DNA of 64,000 nucleotides, taken from positions 186,001-250,000 of the forward strand of contig NZ_LGEC01000080.1 in assembly GCF_001279585.1 (NCBI RefSeq). Reading direction: 5' to 3'. Of this stretch, positions 41,097 to 49,630 are shown in pieces. This DNA is from Nocardiopsis sp. NRRL B-16309. GTDB taxonomy: Bacteria > Actinomycetota > Actinomycetes > Streptosporangiales > Streptosporangiaceae. A program made the position numbers and the translations under genes. Each line of letters begins with the position of its first letter. The stretch's first letter is position 1. The notes below the pieces were generated by a model that was given only the letters and a program-made list of their open reading frames with translations, ran no database searches and had not been told where the DNA came from.

Positions 41097-42022
41097 ATGA
41101 ACTTTCCAGGGCGTGAGACGTCAGGGACCTCGCCGACCAGTCTTCCCGGCACACCTCAGGCGCTCGCGCCTCGCCCATGGTCACGGACGCATGGAGAAAT
41201 GTCCAGTCCAGAGGGCTTGTGTCCCATGCGGGACCCGCGCTGGACGCGGTGCTGGAACCCTGTCGGCGCCGCCGTCACCCAGATGCGATGTTTACCGCTG
41301 CGGAGCGGGTGGAAGTGGCGCGTTGTGCCCATGCCAACGGGCGTGCCGCGTGACGACGGCTGGTGACGTAGGAGCGTGTGTGTGCTCGTAGGACGGACAG
41401 TGCCCCCCGTGAAAACGGGCAAAGCACATATTAAGTCAATGAAACGGTCACGCTGTGTTGGCGCGTGCGCGTGACATGTCTCACTGTCGTCTGATTCGCG
41501 GCGGTGTGTCGGGGATCGGCCCTGACACAAGCCGTCTCCTACCCTGAAAGTTCGGCGTTCATGTTCGGGTCCTGGAATGGGATGTCCGGACTGCGAAACC
41601 CCGGCGCGCGGTGCCGGGTGGCCGCCCATCCGACACACGGGACACATCCGCCCCATCCTGGCCGTCGAGCCGAGTGGCCCGAGTGGCCTCTGGGACTCCG
41701 GACGGTCGGTTGAGCGGGTGGGGCGCGGAGGTCTTGGGGTGGTGGCCGACTCTGGCGGTTTGCCGCCTCCCCGTCGGCGATGGTGGGTGGCGGGGAGTGG
41801 GGCTGGGCGCGGAGTGTCTCGGTTGAGGGTGGTGGCCGACTCTGGCGGTTGGCCGCCTCCCCGTCGGCGATGGTGGGTGGCGGGGAGTGGGGCTGGGCGC
41901 GGAGTGTCTCGGTTGAGGGTGGTAGCCGATCTTGGCGGTTCACCGCCTCCCCGTCGGCGATGGTGGGTGGCGGGAGGGAGAATGGTCGACACTGGCTTCC
42001 CCTACCGGAAACAAGGCTGCTG
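41097..42022. other. Long gene-free spacer, nhaA upstream region plus 90-bp repeat tract
   Basis: About 925 bp between divergent genes. 41100-41380 is the GC-rich leader of nhaA. 41380-41470 is AT-richer (CACATATTAAGTCAATGAAA) and probably holds promoters. 41718-41982 is a tandem repeat, listed separately. Both strands have frames open through the repeat because the period is a multiple of three, but their translations are Arg/Pro/Gly-rich with no domain, so no gene is called. Confidence 0.55.
41718..41982. repeat. Tandem repeat, 90-bp unit, about three copies
   Basis: Nearly identical 90-bp units recur with the phase GGTGGCCGAC at 41741 and 41831 and GGTAGCCGAT at 41921. Each includes GCCGCCTCCCCGTCGGCG and ATGGTGGGTGGCGGG. 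In the first two copies CTCCCCG pairs with CGGGGAG to give a possible hairpin; the third copy has lost the second arm. Copies differ by a few substitutions, so the duplication is fairly recent. It ends 40 bp before the hydrolase start. Confidence 0.85.
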
Positions 42023-42901
42023 ATGCTCGACTCCCAAGTGCGCGGTGCGCACGTCTACCGTTCACGGGACGGTGCGCGGGTGGTGCGCGAGTGGTGCGAG
42101 CGGGAGATCGCCGCCTGCCCGGAGCTCACCGCCCTGGCGGCCCTGGAGACCGAACTCGGCACGACCCGGGCGTTCCGTGCTCCAGGGGGTGACGGAGACC
42201 CGGTGGTGCTGCTCAGCGGTACCAACTTCAACACCGCCACCTCCGTCGAGCTGATCCGTGCCCTGGCCGTCGACCGCCCCGTCATCTCGCTCGACCTGCC
42301 CGGCCAGCCCGGCCTGAGCTGCGATGTGCGTCCGCGCGGGGCGCGCGTCAAGGCCTACGGCGCCTGGCTCGACCAGGTCCTGCCGCAGGTGACCGACCGG
42401 CCCTCCCTCGTGCTCGGCCACTCCCTCGGTGCCATGGTCGCCCTGGCGGCCCACCCGTCACCGCTGGTCAAGGCGCTGGTGCTGGTGTCCCCGGCCGGAC
42501 TGACCGCGGCCGGGACGACTCCTGAGCTGCTGCGCGCGGCGCTGCCGTGGATGATCGGGCCGCGTGACAGCAAGAGCACCCGGCTGCTCAACGCGATGAG
42601 CGGCCGTGCCCACATCGCCCAGGGTGTGCATCCGCTGGCCCCCTGGATGACGCTGGTGGGTCGCTACTGTCGCACCAGTCTGGCTCCGGCGCCGCTGCCG
42701 ATGGAGTGCCTGCGCCCCTGGCGCGAGACCCCGATCACCGTCGCGACCGGTTCCGAGGACACGCTGTTCTCGCCCGCCCGGCTGCACGGTCCCGCCTACC
42801 GGCTGCTGGGCGCCGAGGTCCACACCATGGAGGGCTTGGGGCATCTCGGACCGCTGGAGGACCCGGCCCCGGTCGCCGCCCTGCTCCGCGAACTCGACTG
42901 A
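42023..42901 (+). CDS. Alpha/beta hydrolase
   Basis: 292 residues. The core begins around residue 60 with VVLLSGTNFNTATS in place of the common HGxxG oxyanion loop. The nucleophile elbow is LGHSLGAMVALAAH (Ser), the acid is in ATGSEDTLFSP and the base is the His in EGLGHLGPLED. The N-terminal 50 residues (VYRSRDGARVVREWCEREIAACPEL) precede the fold, as in a subgroup of actinobacterial hydrolases of unknown substrate. ATG 42023 has AAGG six nt upstream. A 90-bp tandem repeat lies directly upstream. Confidence 0.85.
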   Translation: MLDSQVRGAHVYRSRDGARVVREWCEREIAACPELTALAALETELGTTRAFRAPGGDGDPVVLLSGTNFNTATSVELIRALAVDRPVISLDLPGQPGLSCDVRPRGARVKAYGAWLDQVLPQVTDRPSLVLGHSLGAMVALAAHPSPLVKALVLVSPAGLTAAGTTPELLRAALPWMIGPRDSKSTRLLNAMSGRAHIAQGVHPLAPWMTLVGRYCRTSLAPAPLPMECLRPWRETPITVATGSEDTLFSPARLHGPAYRLLGAEVHTMEGLGHLGPLEDPAPVAALLRELD

Positions 42902-42972
42902 CGGAGTCGCCTTCGGCCGTCCCACACCCCGCCAACGTCCACTTCCATCACTTTTGGTAGTCGATAACTACT

Positions 42973-44109
42973 ATGAGTGACATGAAGGTGGACATGTCTT
43001 CGATCAGCCGCATGCGCGAACGCGCGGGTCCTGTGCGTCCCCGATGGCGGGCACTCGTGTCCGGGGCATCGGCGGCCACGCTGACGGCCGTGGCCGCGCT
43101 CTCGCTCCCCGGCGCCGCGAGCGCCACGGGTGCGGACCGGCCGGACACGGGTTCTCTGACGATCGTCCAGGAGGTCGTTCCTCTGGGCAAAGAGGGCGAG
43201 GAGGCCGTACCCGGGTCGCCGAGGGGCGGCCTCGACGTGCGGCTGACGCTCACCGGTCCCGGTGGCGCGGGTGCCGCGGACCAGGACGGGGACGCGGACT
43301 CGGATTCGGACCGCGAGGGTTACGAACACGGTGACACGGTGACCATCGACGCGTCGGTGCCCGTCGGCCACGAGGGTCACGAGGGGTGTGTGGTCACCAC
43401 CGCGCGCCTGACCGAGGCCAACGGGGAGAAGGTCGACGAGCCGCTGCCCGTGGACGTGACGCTGACCGGGCGGGGCGACACGTACACCGTCACGCACAGC
43501 GTGGTCTGCGACGGCACGGAACCGCGCACCGCGGGGGAGTCGGAGAAGCCGGGGGCCTCCGGGACGTCCGAGCCGCCTGAATCGCCTGTGCGACCTGAGT
43601 CGTCGGGGTCCCTAGGGGCTCCCGAAGCGCCGGAGCCGTCCGAGCCTCCGCGGTCGCCGGTGTCCTCTGGGCCGCCCGAGCCGTCCGGGCCCGAACCATC
43701 GGACCCGGCCCCGGCACCGCAGTCGAACGCGGCGCCACAACCGGACCCACAGCCGGAGCACGCGCCACGGTCGGACCCGAGGGGCTCCGTGGACCCGCTC
43801 GACGAGTCGTCGGCGTCGTCCGGGCCGTCACCCCGCCCCTCTCCGTCGTTCGGACCCATGTCGCGGGTCGGACCGGGCGACCGGACCGATGGGTCCGACC
43901 TCGGCCAGGGCGACCTGGATCTCCTAAGCGGCGGCCACACTGGTGACTCCGGTCAGGACGGCGAGCACCCGCGGCGGCCCCTCGCCCTGACCGGACCGTC
44001 CGTCGGCTTCGCGGCCTCCGGCGCGCTGCTCCTGACCGGCCTGGGCCTGGCGGCCGTGCTGATCGCTCGGGAACGACGGCAGGCCCGGGCCCTGCGCGTC
44101 GGCGCCTGA
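42973..44109 (+). CDS. Secreted surface protein with sortase-E type LAXTG anchor
   Basis: 378 residues. A Sec signal of about 50 residues ends SLPGAASATGA. A 120-residue folded part contains LDVRLTLTGPGG, an Asp-rich insertion and a cysteine pair (EGCVVTT...VVCDG), suggesting a disulfide-bonded beta domain. A Pro/Ser/Glu-rich stalk covers about 190-330. The C-terminus has LALTG, a hydrophobic helix and a basic tail (RERRQARALR), which is the LAXTG signal recognised by class E sortases of actinomycetes. It should be wall-anchored and displayed on a flexible stalk. Function unknown. GTAGT-CGATA-ACTAC at 42957-42971 directly precedes the ATG. Confidence 0.8.
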   Translation: MSDMKVDMSSISRMRERAGPVRPRWRALVSGASAATLTAVAALSLPGAASATGADRPDTGSLTIVQEVVPLGKEGEEAVPGSPRGGLDVRLTLTGPGGAGAADQDGDADSDSDREGYEHGDTVTIDASVPVGHEGHEGCVVTTARLTEANGEKVDEPLPVDVTLTGRGDTYTVTHSVVCDGTEPRTAGESEKPGASGTSEPPESPVRPESSGSLGAPEAPEPSEPPRSPVSSGPPEPSGPEPSDPAPAPQSNAAPQPDPQPEHAPRSDPRGSVDPLDESSASSGPSPRPSPSFGPMSRVGPGDRTDGSDLGQGDLDLLSGGHTGDSGQDGEHPRRPLALTGPSVGFAASGALLLTGLGLAAVLIARERRQARALRVGA

Positions 44110-44119
44110 CCCGCGGCCG

Positions 44120-44160
44120 GGCCGGGCGTCCCCCACCAGAACGGCGGGGTCCGCCCGGCC
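44120..44160. terminator. Hairpin between the LAXTG gene and the MHS remnant
   Basis: Nine-bp arms GGCCGGGCG and CGCCCGGCC, extended inside by CCCC/GGGG after a one-base mismatch, starting 11 bp past the LAXTG gene stop. It can act for both convergent genes. Confidence 0.6.
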
Positions 44161-44176
44161 CGAGGAGGAGGCACGG

Positions 44177-44670
44177 TCAGGCGCCGGCGCGGGCTCCGTC
44201 GACGCTCGTGGGCAGGTGCCGTCCCTCGGCGTTGGAGGCCCGGCGGGCCAGCGACACCGCGACGATGGACACCAGCGCGGTGAACACCAGGTAGCCCGCC
44301 ACGGGCACCCACGACTCGTCGAACCGGGACAGCAGCCAGGTCGCGATCAGTGGTGGGGTGCCCCCCGCGAGCGCGGCGCCGAGCTGGTAGCCGAGGCTCA
44401 CCCCGGTGTAGCGGACGCGGGTGGAGAAGATCTCCGAGCACAGCGTGCCGATGGTCGCGGTGATCGGTGACCACAGCACGCCCAGACCGATGACGGTGGC
44501 CAGGACCAGCATGAACGGGCTGCCGGTGCCGAGCATCATGTAGGGCCCGATGAACTGCGCCAGCAGGGTCGCGCCGGTGAGGTAGACGCGTCGGCGGCCG
44601 AACGTGTCCGACAGGCGCCCCGCAGAAGTGACCAGCGGGTAGATCCCGAACGAACGCCAGAACACAGGGG
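44177..44670 (-). pseudogene. Truncated MHS-family (MFS) transporter, C-terminal half only
   Basis: The frame encodes the last six helices of a metabolite:H+ symporter: SAGRLSDTFGRRRVYLTGATLLAQF (the central loop motif), LVLATVIGLGVLW, FSTRVRYTGVSLGYQLGAALAGGTPPLIA and the final helix pair. Full members have about 430 residues. Homology stops upstream of about 44662; beyond it the frame runs into the desaturase promoter region. So the N-terminal six helices have been deleted, and the remaining half cannot form a transporter. Confidence 0.8.
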
Positions 44671-44773
44671 TGCCTGCACCCCTAATTCGCGGCGTGGTGG
44701 TGCCATGGCCCGGATCACACTCCGCGCCTAGCGTGGTCGTTATACCCGCCGACCACGTCACCAGGGGGAATGG

Positions 44774-45829
44774 ATGCCCAACGCGAGCACGGCGCCGTCT
44801 ACGGCGACCCTAGGAACCAGGCGGGGGAGCGACTTCTCCGAGCTGTCGCGCCGGGTCCAGAAGGCCGGTCTGATGGAGCGCACGCCCGTGTACTTCGCCG
44901 TCCGGCTGTCGCTGATCGCCCTGTCCTTCGTCGGCGTGTGGGCCCTGTTCTTCCTTCTGGGCGACTCCTGGTGGCAGCTGGCGACGGCCGTGGCGATGGC
45001 CGCGGTGTTCGGGCAGGTGGGACTGGTGTCCCACGAGCTCGCCCACCTGCAGATCCTCTCCAAGCGCGCCCCGAGCGTGGCCCTGGGCCGGATCGTCGGC
45101 AACCTCGGCATCGGACTGGGGTACGGGTGGTGGCAGGACAAGCACACCCGGCACCACGCCAACCCGAACCACGAGGAACTCGACCCCGACGTCGGCGCCG
45201 AACTGCTCGTGTGGTCCGAGGGCCAGGCACAGGCGGCTCGCGGCCTGCCCGCCTTCATCGGCCGCTACCAGGCGTTCCTCTTCTACCCGTTCCTGCTGCT
45301 GGAGGGCATCAACCTCCACGTGGGCAGCGTCCGGGCGCTCTTCCGCCGCAGCACCAAGCAGCGCGCCCTGGAGGGCGTGCTCCTGGGGGCGCACTTCGCG
45401 CTCTACCTCGGTGCGGTGTTCGCGGTCCTGGACCCGCTCCAGGCGGTCGCGTTCATCGCGGTGCAGCAGGGACTGTTCGGCGTCTACCTGGGCTGCATCT
45501 TCGCGCCCAACCACAAGGGCATGCCCACGCTGAAGAAGGGCGAGAAGCTCGACTTCCTGCGCAAGCAGGTGCTGACCTCGCGCAACGTGCGCGGCGGCTG
45601 GTTCACCGACATCGCTCTGGGCGGCCTCAACTACCAGATCGAGCACCACCTCTTCCCCAACATGCCCACGCCGCACCTCGGGCGCGCCCAGGTGATCGTG
45701 CGCGACTACTGCGCCGAGATCGGTGTGCCCTACCACGAGACCGGCTTCGTGCGCTCGCACGTCGAGGCCCTCACCCACATGCACAAAGTGGGCGCGCCCC
45801 TGCGTGAGCGCCACCGCCAGGCCGCCTAG
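44774..45829 (+). CDS. Membrane fatty-acid desaturase
   Basis: 351 residues with four or more hydrophobic segments and the three histidine boxes that bind the di-iron centre: SHELAHL near residue 93, HTRHHANPNH near 127 and YQIEHHLFPNMPTPHL near 295. The order and spacing fit the acyl-lipid desaturase group (DesA3/Des-type, O2-dependent). It introduces double bonds in membrane acyl chains. AGGGGGA lies just before ATG 44774. It is divergent from the MHS remnant; the junction near 44665 suggests a deletion brought its promoter next to that fragment. No ferredoxin or reductase partner is adjacent. Confidence 0.92.
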   Translation: MPNASTAPSTATLGTRRGSDFSELSRRVQKAGLMERTPVYFAVRLSLIALSFVGVWALFFLLGDSWWQLATAVAMAAVFGQVGLVSHELAHLQILSKRAPSVALGRIVGNLGIGLGYGWWQDKHTRHHANPNHEELDPDVGAELLVWSEGQAQAARGLPAFIGRYQAFLFYPFLLLEGINLHVGSVRALFRRSTKQRALEGVLLGAHFALYLGAVFAVLDPLQAVAFIAVQQGLFGVYLGCIFAPNHKGMPTLKKGEKLDFLRKQVLTSRNVRGGWFTDIALGGLNYQIEHHLFPNMPTPHLGRAQVIVRDYCAEIGVPYHETGFVRSHVEALTHMHKVGAPLRERHRQAA

Positions 45830-45832
45830 GGA

Positions 45833-45985
45833 GTGTTTTTCTGAAGGCTTTCGGGTGAGCGAGCGGTCGTCAGGCCATCTCTCGCAAGACGATGTGCGAA
45901 GTTCAGCCTGGTTGTGCTTCACGAGCGCAGAGGCGCGGCGAGAGGCAGCCTGGCGGCCGCGAGCCCGGAATGCTGCAAAAAACAC
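45833..45985. mobile_element. MITE-like fold-back element
   Basis: About 153 bp with imperfect inverted termini of roughly 50 bp. Left end GTGTTTTTCTGAAGGC..., right end (complement) GTGTTTTTTGCAGCATT.... The inner arms also match: CGAGCGGTCGTCAGGCCATC against CTCGCGGCCGCCAGGCTGCC, both ending CTCTCGC. CTAG lies on each side (45826-45829, including the desaturase stop, and 45994-45997). The poly-T/poly-A ends are striking in this GC-rich DNA. Arms, size and lack of a transposase fit a non-autonomous element; the CTAG flanks suggest a TA-targeting family such as IS630 (inference). Confidence 0.6.
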
Positions 45986-46109
45986 GACACGACCTAGCCC
46001 GGACGCGTCGGTACCCGGACGGCTTCGGTTCCCGGGCGCTCCGCTACCCGAACGGTCTGGACCGGTGCTTCCATGGTGGTCGGTGATCGTCGACGAACCA
46101 GGAGAGCCC

Positions 46110-47108
46110 GTGGCGGCGGAAGAGGTCTACAGCGTCGAGCGCGTCATGGAGCACGGCCCGGAGATCTACGCCGGGACCGGCCTGGACGTGCGGGCGGTGG
46201 TGGCGCGGATGCCTCACGAGGTCAAGGAGCACTTCCTCCTCGACCGCGTGCCCTGGCACCGCTTCCCCCACGCCTACGGGACGGACGACTCCGTGCCGCT
46301 CGGGCTCGCGGCGCTCCGATCGGACGACGCGGCACCTGTGGACCGGGCGCTCGGTTCGCTCTGGAGTACCGTCTGCCACCAGGGCGCGACGTCCCCGTCC
46401 GGTGCGCTCGCGGTTCCCTTCCTGCTCCGGGCCGCCGCCGACCCCTCGGCGCACGGTCGAGCGGGCACGCTGGAACTGGTCGCCGAGCTGGCGAGGCCCG
46501 AGCACTTCGGTGACGGCACCCGCGCGGGCCTCCTCCGGAGCACGGAGGGCCGGATGCTGTGGGACAACAACGGCTACCTCGTGAACTGGTCCGTCGAGGC
46601 GGCACAGGACGCCGTCGCCGCCGACGCCGACATCCTCCTCGCCCTCCTCGACGACCCTGTTCCCGGCATCCGGGGTCTGGCCTGCTACGCGCTGGCCACC
46701 GCCTCCGGTGCGGTCGGCAGGATCTCGGCCGCGCTGCACGACCGGTTTCGTGCCGAGAAGGAGCCGGCGGTCCGGGCGAGCCTGGTCCTGGCGATCGGTC
46801 AACTGGCCCGGGAGCACTCCGACGGGCGCGCGGTCGCGTGGGCCCGTGCCCTGTGGTCGGACCCGGAGCGGCCCGCCGAGGTCAGAGTGGGTGCCGCGCT
46901 GGTGTGGCCGTGCCTGGTGGACGATCGGGTTCCCGAGGAGCTGCGGGCCGTCCTCGACGACACCGTCACCGACGACACGGTCCGGCTCATGGCGGCGGTC
47001 CCGTGGATGCGGGCGGTCGACGAGCACGGCGCCGGACTCACCCGCTGCGTGGCGCAGATGCTGCGCCCTGACGCGCGCGCGGCGGTCGATTCCGACCCGT
47101 TCGCCTGA
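46110..47108 (+). CDS. HEAT-repeat-like helical protein
   Basis: 332 residues, mostly alpha-helical with ARM/HEAT-type units: ALAVPFLLRAAADPSAHGRAGTLELVAELAR, ADILLALLDDPVPGIRGLACYALATA, VRASLVLAIGQLAR and VRVGAALVWPCLVDD. Such scaffolds mediate protein contacts; no catalytic motif is visible. The start is GTG 46110, five nt after GGAGAG; the frame is open further upstream across the fold-back element, which is not believed coding. It is monocistronic. Confidence 0.75.
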   Translation: MAAEEVYSVERVMEHGPEIYAGTGLDVRAVVARMPHEVKEHFLLDRVPWHRFPHAYGTDDSVPLGLAALRSDDAAPVDRALGSLWSTVCHQGATSPSGALAVPFLLRAAADPSAHGRAGTLELVAELARPEHFGDGTRAGLLRSTEGRMLWDNNGYLVNWSVEAAQDAVAADADILLALLDDPVPGIRGLACYALATASGAVGRISAALHDRFRAEKEPAVRASLVLAIGQLAREHSDGRAVAWARALWSDPERPAEVRVGAALVWPCLVDDRVPEELRAVLDDTVTDDTVRLMAAVPWMRAVDEHGAGLTRCVAQMLRPDARAAVDSDPFA

Positions 47109-47197
47109 CCTGGAGTCGGGTCGTCCGGGTCCGGCGGCACCGGCGCCCGGCGTTCCCGGCGCGGCCGGTGGTGTCCGCGGTGCCGCGGGAACGCTGC

Positions 47198-47452
47198 CTA
47201 ACCCTCCTGGCCGCGCTCCCGGGCTCGGGCGGACTCGGTGTGCGATCGCGGCTCCGACTCGGGCAGCGGGACCGCCCGCAGGACCTCGTTGGGCTCGTTG
47301 AAGTCGGCGGGCGGCATCGAGCGCAGTGCGCTGAGCATCTCCTCGTCCCCGTCCGCCGCCAGAGCGCGTTCCACGATGGTGTCCTTGTCGGCCGGGAAGT
47401 CCATGGCGTCCAGGATCTGCCGCAGACCGTCGACACCGCGCTTGACGCCCAT
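47198..47452 (-). CDS. DUF2795-family small protein
   Basis: 84 residues. The segment LRQILDAMDFPADKDTIVERALAADGDEEMLSALRSMPPADFNEPNEVLRAV is the DUF2795 pattern, a small helical domain common in actinobacteria. It follows a short basic N-terminus and is followed by a Glu/Arg-rich tail. Function unknown in the family. It is convergent with the HEAT gene and lies downstream of the terminator of the monooxygenase operon, so it has its own promoter. Confidence 0.85.
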   Translation of the reverse strand: MGVKRGVDGLRQILDAMDFPADKDTIVERALAADGDEEMLSALRSMPPADFNEPNEVLRAVPLPESEPRSHTESARARERGQEG

Positions 47453-47527
47453 GTTCCACCCCTCGTTCGACCGCGATCGGAACCCGTGCTGGCAACGATG
47501 GGTGACTACCCGGTGGCACAGGGTTCA

Positions 47528-47562
47528 ATCGCCGGGCCCGAAGGACGGACGGGCCCGGCGAT
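47528..47562 (-). terminator. Terminator of the monooxygenase operon
   Basis: Complementary 13-nt arms (ATCGCCGGGCCCG and its complement) around a 9-nt loop, 30 bp beyond the last gene of the operon. Confidence 0.75.
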
Positions 47563-47591
47563 CGGTCGGGGGCGTTCCCTTCCCCAGGGGG

Positions 47592-48929
47592 TCAGGCACC
47601 CAGAAGGTTCTCCCGCAGGGTCGTGCCCTCGTAGTCCGAGGCCACGGCACCGCGTCGGCGCAGCTCGGGGACCAGCAGGTGCACCACGTCCAGCAGCGAC
47701 GAGGGCATCGACATCGGGTTGCAGACCATGAACCCGCCGCGGGACCCGGTCGCCGCGAACTGCTTCTCCAGCTCGTCGGCGACGGTGGCGGGCGTACCGG
47801 CGATCGTCTGGTCGTAACCGGTGGCGAACCGCCAGCCCTCGTCGAAGAACTCGGTCCGCTCCATCTCGGCGTCCTCGCCCCGCTGGGCGATCAGCCGTTG
47901 CAGGAAGCCCGCCTGCGTCGCCTGGGCCGCCGTGATCGCCTCCGCGACCTCCGCCAGCGCGAACCGCGCGGGCAGGGTCGAGAAGTCGAACCCGTGGTTG
48001 TACGACAGGTAGGCGCCCACGGCCTCCGGCGGCAGGCTCCCGGTCATCCGCTCCTTCTTGGCCCGGGCCTCGTCCTCGGTCTCGCCGAGCACCACCTGGA
48101 TCGCCCACAGGATGCCGACGTCCTCGGGCGCGCGGCCCGCCGCGACCAGCGCCTCGTCCAGCCGGGTCCGGTGCGAGACCTGTGAGGGCAGGTGCCCGCC
48201 CAGCCCGAACACCACGTCGGCGAAGGCCGCCGACGCCGCGATGCCCCGGGGGGAGGCCCCCGCCTGCACCAGCACCGGCCGCCCCTGCGGGCTGGGGACC
48301 GCCGGCAGCGGCCCGGCCACCCGGAAGTGCGCGCCGTCGTGGTCGACGCGGTGCACCTTCGACGGATCGGCGAACACGCCGGTCTCCCGGTCCGCGACGA
48401 TCGCCCCCGGTTCGACCGAGTCCCACAGCCGGCGGCAGACCTCGACGAACTCCTCCATGCGCTCGTAGCGCGCGTCGTGGTCCATGAGGCCGTCGTGGCC
48501 GTAGTTGGCCGCGTCCGCCAGCCGGCCCGACGCCACCACGTTGAACGCGATCCGGCCCGCCGTCACGTGGTCCAGCGAGTTCAGCAGCCGTGCCACGTAG
48601 AACGGGTGCATGTAGGTGGAGGAGTAGGTCAGCCCGAACCCGATCCGGCTTGTGGCCTGGGCCATCGCCGCCACGAACGGGCTCATGTCCTGGCGCGGCC
48701 ACTGCACGCCGTGCCGGACCGCCGCGTCCATCGACGACTCCCACGTGTCCGGGATCCCCGTGCCGTCCCCGAAGAACAGCATGTCGATCCCGCCGCGCTC
48801 GGCCGCGATCGCCAGCTCGGTGAACATGCGCACGTCGGGGTAGGCGGCGCCCACCCACGACCCCGGTGCCGACCAGCCGCCCTCGGTGTGGGTGAAGGAC
48901 AGGTCGAACGCCAGCTTCATCCGGTTCAC
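47592..48929 (-). CDS. LLM-class FMN-dependent monooxygenase, NtaA/SnaA/DszA family
   Basis: 445 residues, the normal length for this family. Characteristic segments are MLFFGDGTGIPD, MSPFVAAMAQATSRIGFGLTYSSTYMHPFYVARLLNSLDHVTAGR, FNVVASGRLADAANYG, and GRPVLVQAGASPRGIAASAAFADVVF. Relatives use reduced FMN and oxygen to open nitrilotriacetate, dibenzothiophene sulfone or dehydrogenate pristinamycin precursors. The GTG start overlaps the upstream stop as GTGA and has GGAAGG seven nt away. It is the last gene of an eight-gene operon that also supplies two flavin reductases. A C-heteroatom bond cleavage role is inferred. Confidence 0.9.
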   Translation of the reverse strand: MNRMKLAFDLSFTHTEGGWSAPGSWVGAAYPDVRMFTELAIAAERGGIDMLFFGDGTGIPDTWESSMDAAVRHGVQWPRQDMSPFVAAMAQATSRIGFGLTYSSTYMHPFYVARLLNSLDHVTAGRIAFNVVASGRLADAANYGHDGLMDHDARYERMEEFVEVCRRLWDSVEPGAIVADRETGVFADPSKVHRVDHDGAHFRVAGPLPAVPSPQGRPVLVQAGASPRGIAASAAFADVVFGLGGHLPSQVSHRTRLDEALVAAGRAPEDVGILWAIQVVLGETEDEARAKKERMTGSLPPEAVGAYLSYNHGFDFSTLPARFALAEVAEAITAAQATQAGFLQRLIAQRGEDAEMERTEFFDEGWRFATGYDQTIAGTPATVADELEKQFAATGSRGGFMVCNPMSMPSSLLDVVHLLVPELRRRGAVASDYEGTTLRENLLGA

Positions 48930-49630
48930 GCGGTCACCTTCCGTCCGTGCGTCGCCGTGGTCCGTGCTTCGGAGCCCCAGGCCGACGCGAGGGCGTCGGC
49001 GGTGGCGACCACGGCCGCGTTCTGGGCCAGGGCCGCCAGCGCGTGCCGGTGGGCGTCCTCCTCGTAGGCCGCCGTGGCGTCGGCCGCCACCACGGTCCGG
49101 AACCCCAGCTGGAAGGCGTCCCGCACGGTGGCGTCCACACAGCACTCGGTGGTCAGGCCGGCGGCGGCGATCCATGTCGTGCCCGCCGACCGCAGCGTGT
49201 CCGCCAGGCCGGTGCCGTGGAAGCCCGAGTACCGCCGCTTGACCACGACCTCCTCACCGGTCTCAGGGGACGCCCCGAACCACGCGGCGCCGGGCGACCC
49301 CTCCACACAGGGCTCCTCCGCCTCGTCCTCGGCCGGGTCCTCCGGCAGGCCGCGCAGCCAGCGCGACGCGGCCCACGGCTCGGCCGGGTCCTGTCCGAGC
49401 CCCACCCACACCACGCGCACACCGGCGGCGCGGGCCGCGCCGACCAGGGCCGTCACCCGCCGCACGGCGGCGGCGACCCGCTCCAGGTCCGCCTGGTCCA
49501 GCCAGGTGAGCGCGGCCGGGTCGGCGAAGTCGCGTTGAACGTCGACGACCAGCAGCGCGCACTCCCGGGCGGGGCCGGGCGGGGCCCACACGCGCCCGGA
49601 CACGTCGGTGAGGCCCGTCCCCTGGCTCAA
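48926..49630 (-). CDS. Isochorismatase-fold cysteine hydrolase, RutB-like
   Basis: 234 residues. The catalytic Asp is in LLVVDVQRDF, the Lys in VVVKRRYSGFHGTGL and the nucleophile Cys in GLTTECCVDATVRDAF. That Asp-Lys-Cys triad and the KxRYSxF motif are shared with RutB, which hydrolyses (peroxy)ureidoacrylate made by RutA. I start at TTG 49630, which overlaps the stop of the RutA-like gene as TTGA; GTG 49603 is an alternative. It lies between two monooxygenase genes, so it probably hydrolyses the amide or carbamate released by one of them. Confidence 0.88.
   Translation of the reverse strand: MSQGTGLTDVSGRVWAPPGPARECALLVVDVQRDFADPAALTWLDQADLERVAAAVRRVTALVGAARAAGVRVVWVGLGQDPAEPWAASRWLRGLPEDPAEDEAEEPCVEGSPGAAWFGASPETGEEVVVKRRYSGFHGTGLADTLRSAGTTWIAAAGLTTECCVDATVRDAFQLGFRTVVAADATAAYEEDAHRHALAALAQNAAVVATADALASAWGSEARTTATHGRKVTA

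Noticed and set aside
41718..41982. Possible CRISPR array
   Set aside because: Repeats are contiguous 90-bp units without unique spacers and there are no cas genes.
41155..41992. A 278-codon minus-strand frame with three 30-residue repeats
   Set aside because: The frame is open because the 90-bp repeat is a multiple of three. Arg/Pro/Thr-rich translation, no domain, and the plus strand is equally open, so no coding call.
44177..44761. Complete 194-residue transporter gene
   Set aside because: Only the last six helices are homologous to MHS transporters; the first 33 residues read through non-coding promoter DNA.
45830..46109. N-terminal extension of the HEAT-repeat protein through the fold-back element
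   Set aside because: The frame is open but the sequence is an inverted-repeat element, and a good ribosome site lies before GTG 46110.
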